From CAWFGW01 sp963849955 (GTDB lineage: Bacteria > Bacteroidota > Bacteroidia > Cytophagales > JAAEPT01): DNA of 64,000 bases. Under the pieces are notes generated by a model. It ran no database searches. It worked only from the letters and a program-made list of their open reading frames with translations, and was not told the DNA's origin. Made by a program: the position numbers and the translations under genes. Shown piece after piece: positions 52,031-59,516 of the stretch (its first letter is position 1; each line of letters starts with the position of its first letter). Location of the stretch: assembly GCA_963849955.1 (NCBI GenBank), contig CAWKJU010000013.1, positions 62,001-126,000 on the forward strand, read 5' to 3'.

Positions 52031-52705
52031 TTAGTCTTTAGATTCTCGTGCAACCTTGTATCCCGTGGAGTTGATCGTTTGTTCTATTTCTTCGGATGAG
52101 GTTTTTGTATTGTCATATTTCACTTTTGCACTTCCTTCTTCATACGAGGCAGACACCTCCAATATCCCGGTTAATTTGTTCACTTCATTTTCAACGTGCG
52201 AAGCACAACCATTACAAGTCATTCCTTTAACATCAAAGGTTACCGTTTGAATGTCAGTAACATTGACGATTACCTCTTCTTTGTTGCTGTTTGAAGCGTA
52301 GAAAATATGTGCATAATGTGGAAAGGCGAGCATCAAGGCTGCAAACACGGTCACAATTCCCAAAAATGTTTTGGTCTGCATAAAAGGCTTCTTTCTTGCC
52401 TTGCCAGCAGGCAGGTCATCTTCCCCGCCTGCGGATCGGGCAGATTCACAATCACATTGGATTTCCTCTGCTGTTCTTGGTTTCAGTTTCTGATACCAAG
52501 CAAATCCCAAGACCAAAACGGTAATCCCAATGAGATAAGGTCTTGCCGATTCCATCCAAGAAAAAGCGGAAGCTACTCCTGATGCCCCTGAAATAAGTGC
52601 CAATACAGGGGTGATGCAACAAAGCGATGCTGCTACTGCAGAAAGCACACCCGCTCCGACAAGCCTGACTGACTTTTTTGCGGGTCTGTTGTTTCCCTTG
52701 TTCAT
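52031..52705 (-). CDS. merTP: Mercuric transport protein MerTP
   Basis: The 224-aa protein fuses a MerT-like membrane part (about 15-125; 'SLCCITPVLALISG' has the paired cysteines) to a C-terminal heavy-metal-associated domain (about 150-220; 'VKGMTCNGCASHVENEV', GMTCxxC). It should carry Hg(II) across the membrane. No mercuric reductase gene is in the window, which is unusual for a resistance module. It overlaps the arsR gene by 4 bp. Confidence 0.9.
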   Translation of the reverse strand: MNKGNNRPAKKSVRLVGAGVLSAVAASLCCITPVLALISGASGVASAFSWMESARPYLIGITVLVLGFAWYQKLKPRTAEEIQCDCESARSAGGEDDLPAGKARKKPFMQTKTFLGIVTVFAALMLAFPHYAHIFYASNSNKEEVIVNVTDIQTVTFDVKGMTCNGCASHVENEVNKLTGILEVSASYEEGSAKVKYDNTKTSSEEIEQTINSTGYKVARESKD

Positions 52706-53070
52706 ACTATTTCATTTTTGGTGATTTGTTCAAAGATTGGTGTTAAGAATATCGAGGCTTCATTTTCTAATGAATAGAACATAGTTTGCCCGGCTCTTCT
52801 TGAAATAATAACCCTGGCATCTTTCATCTTTCTGAGATGTTGGGATACGGCCGGCATACTCATTTCGAGAATATCCGAGAGGTCACAAGGGCAAAGTTCA
52901 TTTTCCCTGCTCAGCATATAGAGGATTTTTAGTCTCACTTCATTACCTGCCAAGGCAAGAATTCCGCTAATACGCTCAATAGCTTGAGCATTTTCCTGCA
53001 ATTCTTCCTTACAAGATGCAATTTGTTGCTGGTCAGCATAGACTCTGATGCAGCTGTTCTCATTCTTCAT
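52702..53070 (-). CDS. ArsR/SmtB-family metalloregulator
   Basis: The 122-aa protein has a winged HTH with 'LCPCDLSDILEMSMPAVSQH' (CxC metal site on the recognition side) and 'RRAGQTMFYSL'. It is probably a metal-responsive repressor of the mer genes, releasing its operator on binding Hg(II) or a similar thiophilic ion. A 20-bp palindrome lies 50 bp upstream. Confidence 0.88.
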   Translation of the reverse strand: MKNENSCIRVYADQQQIASCKEELQENAQAIERISGILALAGNEVRLKILYMLSRENELCPCDLSDILEMSMPAVSQHLRKMKDARVIISRRAGQTMFYSLENEASIFLTPIFEQITKNEIV

Positions 53071-53119
53071 ATCACTTCGTTTTGTCTTGTAAACGAAGAG
53101 TGCAATTACTTAGTTCATT

Positions 53120-53139
53120 ATTTAAGCAAATACTTAAAT
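53120..53139. promoter_or_regulatory. Candidate ArsR operator
   Basis: ATTTAAG-N6-CTTAAAT (53120-53139) is a perfect inverted repeat 50 bp upstream of the arsR-merTP operon start, fitting the AT-rich palindromes bound by ArsR/SmtB repressors. Confidence 0.6.
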
Positions 53140-53140
53140 A

Positions 53141-53503
53141 TTATCCTCTTCTTATATGATTCAATAATCCAATTAACACGTCTTTTACAGTTTCTTTCGT
53201 ATTCTCTTCCACATTGTAAAACTTGCTTCTTAAACTTTCTGCTGAAATATTCTCTGCTTTTTTGGTCCTTACAAACTGAGCCAGAAACTTTAAGACTTCC
53301 CTTTGGTTCCGGTTCTGTAACACACCGCTTTCGATGAATATTTTAGTCAGGTAAGCCAACTGGGGGACCGATAATTTAGTATTCAGTTTAAAATCATCGG
53401 GCAGGCCCTCACTAGGTTTAACGGCAATATTTAGCGTTAGCTGTTGTCGTTTCTCGAGGAAGCTCATTTCCTCATCTATCCATTCAATAATGCTGTCTTT
53501 CAA
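53141..53503 (-). CDS. Truncated mobile-element protein (C-terminal part)
   Basis: This 120-aa frame has only a TTG start; the frame stays open upstream ('EKPGFAYKPKYKS') until a TAG near 53535, so the 5' end appears lost. The core 'KLSVPQLAYLTKIFIESGVL' and 'SAESLRSKFYNVEE' matches the C-terminal part of uncharacterised proteins found in Bacteroidota mobile elements. Likely a remnant. Confidence 0.5.
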   Translation of the reverse strand: MKDSIIEWIDEEMSFLEKRQQLTLNIAVKPSEGLPDDFKLNTKLSVPQLAYLTKIFIESGVLQNRNQREVLKFLAQFVRTKKAENISAESLRSKFYNVEENTKETVKDVLIGLLNHIRRG

Positions 53504-53519
53504 TGATTTGTACTTGGGC

Positions 53520-53705
53520 TTATAAGCAAACCCCGGTTTTTCCTATGCCTGATTGATGTTTTTGTAATACCTTATAAATTTGATTTATTGCCATGGCTTT
53601 GGGGTTGTAGCAGATTTTTAGTCCACCCAAATTAATTGCTACCATTTCTATATTCAGCTTTTCCATTTCCATTCTTACAACGGTTAAGGATCTGGAGCAG
53701 CCCAT
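53520..53705 (-). pseudogene. Remnant of a metal-responsive AraC-type sensor domain
   Basis: This 61-aa frame, 'CSRSLTVVRMEMEKLNIEMV' then 'INLGGLKICYN', resembles the N-terminal CxRC sensor of Bacteroidota AraC regulators associated with metal genes (usually VCSRCIxVV). The second Cys is replaced by Ser and the HTH part is absent. It ends near the start of the preceding truncated frame, suggesting a deletion junction at about 53510. The remaining gap to 53824 shows no gene. Confidence 0.5.
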
Positions 53706-53824
53706 GTTTTTTATAAAGAGGGCTTTTCTTCCATTTATAACATTTGGTTATTTGTTTTTAAAGTTAATGGTGTAAAAGGGGTGCTCTCCAAATTAATCGG
53801 TTATTGAAATTTCATCTTTTGCTT

Positions 53825-56119
53825 TTATTTAGTCCTCAATCTTAAACTGTTCATTATGACAGAAACTGAGCTCAGACTCATGGCCGCTGCTGCCAGCATT
53901 GGACTTAGAAGCAATCCAAAAAATGGAAACAGGACACCTGCGGCAATTGGCACACCTAAGGTGTTATAAATGAATGCAAAAAACAGGTTCTGCTTAATGT
54001 TACGCATCACATCCGTACTCAACTTCCTTGCCCTTACTATTCCGTCCAACTCACCTTTCACTAAGGTAAGGCTTGCACTTTCAATGGCCACATCGGTACC
54101 GGTGCCCATAGCGATTCCCACATCTGCTTGTGCCAGGGCCGGTGCATCATTGATGCCATCACCAGCCATGGCAACCTTCTTACCTTGCTGTTGTAGCTCT
54201 TTCACTTTTTCATATTTGTTTTCAGGCAACAGGTCGGCTTCAAAACCGTCCAATCCTAATTTATCGGCCACTGCCTTAGCAGTATTTTTATTATCACCGG
54301 TAAGCATGATCACTTCCAGCCCCTGGTCCTGCAAGTTCCGAATAGCCGTTGCTGAAGATTCTTTTATTGGATCTGCTACACTAATAAAACCAGCTACTTC
54401 GTTTCCTATAATGACAAACATTACAGTTTGACCCTCCATTTGTCGCTTTTTAACATTATCAACAAATTTAGGTTTCAGCTTTAGACTGAATTGCTCTAAT
54501 AGCTTTACATTTCCTATAGCAACTTTTTTATTATTAATTCTGCCCATGATTCCTTTACCGGTTATGGACTCAAAATCATCAACTGGTTCAGGTTTAATTC
54601 CTTTAGCCTCCGCACCTTTAACAATAGCGTGTGCAAGTGGGTGCTCACTATTATTTTCAAGAGAAGCCACCAAGGCAAGTATTTCGTCCTCAGAATAGGT
54701 ATTATTTATAGATTTTACCTGTTGCAGGACAGGCTTCCCTTCCGTAATCGTTCCGGTTTTATCAATAACCAGTGTATCGATTTTATGCATTTCCTCAATA
54801 GCCCTGGCATCTTTTACCAATACACCTTGCTTAGCGCCTTTTCCCGTTCCAACCATAATGGACATGGGTGTAGCTAACCCCAGGGCACATGGGCAGGCAA
54901 TAATTAAAACCGTAACAGCACTGGTGAAAGCATAAACAAGGGAAGGTTCAGGGCCCCATACTGCCCATATAGTAAAAGAAATAATGGCAATAACTATGAC
55001 TATTGGCACAAAATAACCTGACACTTTATCAGCCATATTTTGTATTGGCGCTTTTGTGCGGCTTGCTTTATTTACCATGTCAATGATCTGTGAGAGTAAG
55101 GTATCGCTACCAACTTTAAGAGCCTTCATCTTAAAAGTTCCGGTTTCATTTATTGTACCTCCAATCACAAAATCACCTTCGGCTTTCTCAACAGGCATTG
55201 GCTCACCAGTGATCATAGATTCATCAATGCTACTTTTTCCACTTGTTATTTCTCCATCTACAGGAATCTTTTCTCCTGGTTTGATCTTGATAATATCTTC
55301 CATAAGAACCTCTTCCAGCGGAATTACTTGTTCCTGCCCATCCCGAATAACAGTTGCTTCCGGTGGAACCAGGTTGAGCAATTCCCTAATAGCTGAATTT
55401 GTTTGTCCTCGTGCCCTCAGTTCCATCAGTTGTCCCAGTAACACCAGAGTAAGGATCACAGTGGCTACTTCAAAATATAAATGTACAGTGCCCTCATCAG
55501 TTTTAAACTGAGCAGGAAAAAGCTCAGGGAATAGTAAACCGATTATGCTAAAAATATAGGCAGCGCCTGTACCTATTGAGATCAATGTCCACATATTGGG
55601 CGCTTTATTAATGATTGACCGATAACCTCTTTTGAAAAACTCCCAGCAGGAATAAAAAACTACCGGAGTGGAGAGGATAAATTGAATCCAGCCATTGGTT
55701 TTCTCATCAATAAAAAGGGAAATATCAATACCAACATATTGTGCCATGGAAAGAAAAAGCACAGGTATTGTAAATATGGTGGCAATCCAGAATTTCCGTG
55801 ATAGCTTTTTAAGTGCCTCTTTTTCATCCTCCTGATCTTCTTTTGTAACATCCACCGGCTCAAGATCCATCCCACATATTGGGCAGCTTCCGGGTTCATC
55901 TCTTATTATTTCCGGATGCATAGGACAGGTGTATTCAGTAGCAATTTTATCTGAGGCTTTTTGTTCTTTCACCAGGTCCATTCCGCAAACGGGGCAATCT
56001 CCTGGCTTATTGTACTTTTTGTCACCCTCGCATAGCATGGGACAATAATATTGTCCGTTGGATGAAAGTGATTTATCTGGGTTACTTTGTTCGGCTCCTT
56101 GCTTGTGATTATGTTCCAT
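53825..56119 (-). CDS. copA: Copper-translocating P1B-type ATPase
   Basis: The 764-aa protein has two N-terminal heavy-metal-binding modules ('YYCPMLCEGDKK...CPVCGMD' and 'YTCPMHPEIIRDEPGSCPIC'), eight membrane helices, the CPC translocation motif 'IACPCALGLATP', the phosphorylation site DKTGT, and 'AGDGINDAPAL'. TM7 has 'FIYNTLGVP' and TM8 'AMSLSSVSV', as in P1B-1 Cu+/Ag+ exporters. It should pump Cu(I) out of the cytoplasm. Immediately upstream lies an integrase fragment, a sign of rearrangement. Confidence 0.92.
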   Translation of the reverse strand: MEHNHKQGAEQSNPDKSLSSNGQYYCPMLCEGDKKYNKPGDCPVCGMDLVKEQKASDKIATEYTCPMHPEIIRDEPGSCPICGMDLEPVDVTKEDQEDEKEALKKLSRKFWIATIFTIPVLFLSMAQYVGIDISLFIDEKTNGWIQFILSTPVVFYSCWEFFKRGYRSIINKAPNMWTLISIGTGAAYIFSIIGLLFPELFPAQFKTDEGTVHLYFEVATVILTLVLLGQLMELRARGQTNSAIRELLNLVPPEATVIRDGQEQVIPLEEVLMEDIIKIKPGEKIPVDGEITSGKSSIDESMITGEPMPVEKAEGDFVIGGTINETGTFKMKALKVGSDTLLSQIIDMVNKASRTKAPIQNMADKVSGYFVPIVIVIAIISFTIWAVWGPEPSLVYAFTSAVTVLIIACPCALGLATPMSIMVGTGKGAKQGVLVKDARAIEEMHKIDTLVIDKTGTITEGKPVLQQVKSINNTYSEDEILALVASLENNSEHPLAHAIVKGAEAKGIKPEPVDDFESITGKGIMGRINNKKVAIGNVKLLEQFSLKLKPKFVDNVKKRQMEGQTVMFVIIGNEVAGFISVADPIKESSATAIRNLQDQGLEVIMLTGDNKNTAKAVADKLGLDGFEADLLPENKYEKVKELQQQGKKVAMAGDGINDAPALAQADVGIAMGTGTDVAIESASLTLVKGELDGIVRARKLSTDVMRNIKQNLFFAFIYNTLGVPIAAGVLFPFFGLLLSPMLAAAAMSLSSVSVIMNSLRLRTK

Positions 56120-56120
56120 A

Positions 56121-56240
56121 TTAATTGCGTTTTGTTTGAATTAAAAGTGGGAGATCTTGGATCAGTTGATTTACCTCCTCTTCTTTAGTACCATCATAAT
56201 ATTCTCTGATCCGCTTTTCTCCTTTGTGCCCGGTTACCGT
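56121..56240 (-). pseudogene. C-terminal fragment of a tyrosine recombinase
   Basis: The minus strand reads VTGHKGEKRIREYYDG and continues to a TAA at 56121. GHK and the YY fit the late histidine and catalytic tyrosine of Bacteroidota integrases. The fragment begins exactly after the TGA of the membrane protein gene (56241), so the catalytic arginine region is gone. It marks an integration or deletion junction. Confidence 0.65.
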
Positions 56241-56777
56241 TCATAGCTCATTTTTTGGTAATACAAGCCGACTAATTATAATGAAAATTAAAAGAGGCAG
56301 AATGGTGAATTGAAGCACTGGTGAAATACCCACCTCCACCCAAGGTATTAGAGGCATGCTCTCAGCATAAACCCAATCACCTCTGGAAGTGTGCCACACC
56401 TCAGCTATTATAGCTCCCACTCCACCTGCTAACATTAAAATAACTATTCGAAAAGTTGTGAAATTTTTGGTCCAAAACACATTGTTATAAATCAATCCAA
56501 AAAGAAAAAGGAGAATGAGTACCATTAGCATATCCGCCACAGATGCCAGGGCACAAATAGAAATATGCTGCCAATCATATTCATATCCTTTATAAAGGGA
56601 CCCTTGAGACACTTCCCAAATAAGATTGAATACAAAAGCCAATATGGCTATTGTCACAATATATTGCTTATAGATATATTTATCTGAGACCCGTTTTAGG
56701 AAATAGAAAAACAGTCCTGTGACCAACCCTAAAGTAATTACCGGGATCATGAATATATCGGGGCGAAGATTCTCCAT
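56241..56777 (-). CDS. Multi-pass membrane protein of unknown function
   Basis: The 178-aa protein has about five hydrophobic helices and a periplasmic-type stretch 'EVWHTSRGDWVYAESMPLIP'. I do not recognise the family. It is co-directional with a 41-aa membrane peptide gene upstream and copA downstream, so a metal-stress role is possible but unproven. Confidence 0.7.
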   Translation of the reverse strand: MENLRPDIFMIPVITLGLVTGLFFYFLKRVSDKYIYKQYIVTIAILAFVFNLIWEVSQGSLYKGYEYDWQHISICALASVADMLMVLILLFLFGLIYNNVFWTKNFTTFRIVILMLAGGVGAIIAEVWHTSRGDWVYAESMPLIPWVEVGISPVLQFTILPLLIFIIISRLVLPKNEL

Positions 56778-56784
56778 GCTATTA

Positions 56785-56910
56785 TTATTTTTTGATCTTT
56801 TTAAACAGCCAGATCACAAGCAGAACTAATACAACAATAAGTAAAATTCCACCAAGCCACATGCCTACACACATAAGCCCACAACCGTCCATGTTCATAT
56901 TGTCCATCAT
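56785..56910 (-). CDS. Small single-pass membrane protein (41 aa)
   Basis: The frame MMDNMNMDGCGLMCVGMWLG is followed by one hydrophobic helix and a basic end KKIKK. The Met/Cys-rich N-terminus could bind copper. Similar mini-proteins occur beside copper genes in Bacteroidota. It is shorter than usual gene-calling limits and lies between the MBL/rhodanese gene and the 178-aa membrane protein gene. Confidence 0.65.
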   Translation of the reverse strand: MMDNMNMDGCGLMCVGMWLGGILLIVVLVLLVIWLFKKIKK

Positions 56911-56991
56911 AGTTTTTATTGTTTAATGATTAAATAATTCGTGATAGTATTTCATCTGTATATATTTTACTGTTCTAAAATTTTTTTACGA

Positions 56992-58326
56992 TTATTTAAA
57001 ATCACTTATTGCTTTACTCAGATCATAAACTGCGACATCAGCAAACTCAGTTGCCAGGATACTCGATCCTGCTGCCGACCGATACCCACCGGCACAATGC
57101 ACGACTACTGGCCTGTGATCAGGAATTTCAGTAATACGTTCTCTTAGTTCGGGTAAGGGTACATGAATGGCTTTTTCGAAAATCTTGCCATCAGCTACCT
57201 CAGGTTCATTTCTGATGTCAAGTATGGTATAATCGTCAGGGTTTTGTTTGAAATCCTGTAGGTCTATCTGCTGATCAGCATACAGGTCGTATTGCTGTAA
57301 CTGATAGGTCATACCGGTAATATGACCTTCATAAGCTATTTTGGCCGTACGTCTAACCGCCTTTTCTAACATTGCGCGATCTTCAGCAACGAGATTGAAA
57401 CTCTCATCCGGGCCTACGATTGAACCCAACCAGGTCTCAAATTTTGAAGTGTCATCACCTAATTGAATATTAATAGATTGTTTTATATGACCTTTTTTAA
57501 ACTTTTCCTGGTCTCTGACATCTATGATTAACGCCTTCTCATCAATTGTTTTAGCTTCGTATATTTTTTGAATATCTTCCTCTGGCGAGTCTATACCTTT
57601 TCGATTTACCTCAACCTCGTAGGGAAAGTATTTAGGAATGAAAGCCTGACCATCTAGAAAATCCGTTATAAACTGATCCTTGTCTTTGATTTGAAAGGCC
57701 CAGTTATTACTTCTTTCCTTTCCTATTGTGGTCTGTAATTCTTTACCCATGTTTTTCCCGCACAGCGATCCCGGCCCGTGGGCAGGATAGACGATTGTAT
57801 CATCATCTAATTTGCTGAAGACCTTATTGATCGTATCGTACATCATGCCGGCCAATTCCTTTTTGCTAACCTGCATGTTGCCGGTACCCTCTCTGAGGTC
57901 GGGTCGTCCAACATCACCTACAAATAAGGCATCACCCGAAAAAACCGCTTTTTCAACACCATATTCAAGTAATAAATATGCGTTATGGTCAGGAGAATGA
58001 CCGGGCGTAAATAAAGCGCGAAAGGTTAAATCTCCAATTTGGACTTCTTCATTATGTCCAAGTTCGTTGGCATCATAATAGACTCCCGCTTTTGAATTAA
58101 TGTAGACAGGGACATTAAATCTTTTCGATATTTCCAGGTGACTACTAGCAAAATCCGCATGCGGATGTGTTTCAAGCACCGCCACAATTTCCCCACCGTA
58201 TTGTTTGGCAAAATCCAGATAAGGTTGGATATCCCTTGCTGGGTCTACCAAGGCTATTTGTCCCTGGCTTTCGATGGCGTAAGACAGTTGAGAGAGTGCT
58301 TTATCATAAAATTGTTTTATTTCCAT
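56992..58326 (-). CDS. MBL-fold hydrolase with rhodanese domains (persulfide dioxygenase-like)
   Basis: The 444-aa protein has an N-terminal metallo-beta-lactamase domain (1-230; 'ETHPHADF' = HxHxD, 'GHSPDHNAYLL', 'FSGDALFVGDVGRPDL', 'VYPAHGPGSLCG') of the ETHE1 type. Two rhodanese-like domains follow (about 245-350 and 355-440). Only the second has the active cysteine loop (HCAGGYRS); the first lacks it. It should oxidise persulfides to sulfite and handle sulfane sulfur. It lies in a metal and sulfur stress neighbourhood. Confidence 0.9.
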   Translation of the reverse strand: MEIKQFYDKALSQLSYAIESQGQIALVDPARDIQPYLDFAKQYGGEIVAVLETHPHADFASSHLEISKRFNVPVYINSKAGVYYDANELGHNEEVQIGDLTFRALFTPGHSPDHNAYLLLEYGVEKAVFSGDALFVGDVGRPDLREGTGNMQVSKKELAGMMYDTINKVFSKLDDDTIVYPAHGPGSLCGKNMGKELQTTIGKERSNNWAFQIKDKDQFITDFLDGQAFIPKYFPYEVEVNRKGIDSPEEDIQKIYEAKTIDEKALIIDVRDQEKFKKGHIKQSINIQLGDDTSKFETWLGSIVGPDESFNLVAEDRAMLEKAVRRTAKIAYEGHITGMTYQLQQYDLYADQQIDLQDFKQNPDDYTILDIRNEPEVADGKIFEKAIHVPLPELRERITEIPDHRPVVVHCAGGYRSAAGSSILATEFADVAVYDLSKAISDFK

Positions 58327-58377
58327 AATGATCTTTTTTATATCTTCCTCTTTGTTCTGAAATCAGATTTTTAGTTT

Positions 58378-58606
58378 TTAAACTATAGCTTCATTGAGGC
58401 TTTCACTATAAGCCCAGTAAGCATCCATTATCATTCCTTTGATCCCGCCTTTTCCACTAATTGTGTAAACTATGCTGTTGTCATCAGGGTTACTTATTTC
58501 CTCAAAACGGTAAAAAGCATCGACCTGGTTTGAGGTTGAGATCTTCTGTGTAACCTCTTTCTTTCAGGTCTTTTAATGCTTCAGATAGTGTTTCGTAGGT
58601 TTTCAT
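58378..58606 (-). pseudogene. Frameshifted small 'PRPP synthetase-like' stress gene
   Basis: The start MKTYETLSEALKDLKERGYT and, in a second frame, 'VDAFYRFEEISNPDDNSIVY' and 'GMIMDAYWAYSESLNEAIV' match a short Bacteroidota protein of about 95-100 aa often mislabelled phosphoribosylpyrophosphate synthetase. About 20 codons are missing between 'LNLKP' and 'VDAFY', together with a frameshift. It overlaps the ion-channel gene end by 26 bp. Confidence 0.7.
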
Positions 58607-59513
58607 TTTTTTCTTTTTTAAATTTATCCCAGCCGTCACTTTTCAACAAATTAAAAAGCTGCTCTTTACGCAACTTGCCTAATTCAACTCCCTCGGATTC
58701 CTTACTTCTTTGAACTTCAGGTATTGAAACTTCACTTATTGTGTTTAGGTAGCTGTCAACAGCATGAATGAGCGGCTTTATTTTGTATGACTCATAAGCA
58801 GATTTATTTTGAATTGAGATAAGCAGTGCATTTAAGTTCCACAAGCCAATGGAGAAGGAAGTCTTTTTATCCATACTGAAAAAGTAATGCACTATAGGAT
58901 ATGCCAGATGATTTTGATTATGTCGGTTGATCATTGTCCTGAGATCATTGGCATTTTCATATATACAATTTATCTTATCCTCTTCTTTATCAAGAGCCAT
59001 CATATCTGAGATATAAAGACCTAATGACCTCTTATCAATAACCGCTGAGGACACTGATATAAGATAGGTCATGGCGGTAGTTATAAAAATAAATCCTGAA
59101 AATGAAAAAGCACCAATTACGATTTGCCATAGCGATGTGCCAGGCTTGAAATCACCATTGCCCATGGTTGAAAGTACATATCCACTGTAGTAAAACTTGT
59201 CGAATGCATCAGTCGCAATTTCAGTGGAAGAACTAACGACAGACTGATCTCCAGCAAGTAATAAAATGTAAAAACCAAGCCATAGCCCACCAATCCACCA
59301 AATAATAAGTGAAAGTATGATAAATACTCCACAGTACTTGAGTACCTCCCGCTCCTTTTGTGAGTTACTTAAAGTTAAAAATATCCGCGAAATCCATCCC
59401 GATAACCTGACAGAAACTGAACCTGCCCCATTTATTGATATGACGGTAAAGAAAAAGTCATAACCTACTGTGGACAGCAATAAAAATGAAAATATGAACA
59501 GGGACCAAGTCAT
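58581..59513 (-). CDS. Two-TM potassium-channel-like protein
   Basis: The 310-aa protein has N-terminal helices (about 1-25 and 60-85), a pore region with filter-like 'STMGNGDF' (T-x-G-N-G-D in place of TVGYGD) and a second pore helix, then a cytoplasmic helical domain (about 165-310). It is a member of the ion-channel (Ion_trans_2) group. Asn in the filter suggests altered selectivity. It lies 3 bp downstream of the SDR fusion gene, so they are probably one operon. Confidence 0.75.
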   Translation of the reverse strand: MTWSLFIFSFLLLSTVGYDFFFTVISINGAGSVSVRLSGWISRIFLTLSNSQKEREVLKYCGVFIILSLIIWWIGGLWLGFYILLLAGDQSVVSSSTEIATDAFDKFYYSGYVLSTMGNGDFKPGTSLWQIVIGAFSFSGFIFITTAMTYLISVSSAVIDKRSLGLYISDMMALDKEEDKINCIYENANDLRTMINRHNQNHLAYPIVHYFFSMDKKTSFSIGLWNLNALLISIQNKSAYESYKIKPLIHAVDSYLNTISEVSIPEVQRSKESEGVELGKLRKEQLFNLLKSDGWDKFKKEKNENLRNTI

Positions 59514-59516
59514 GAC

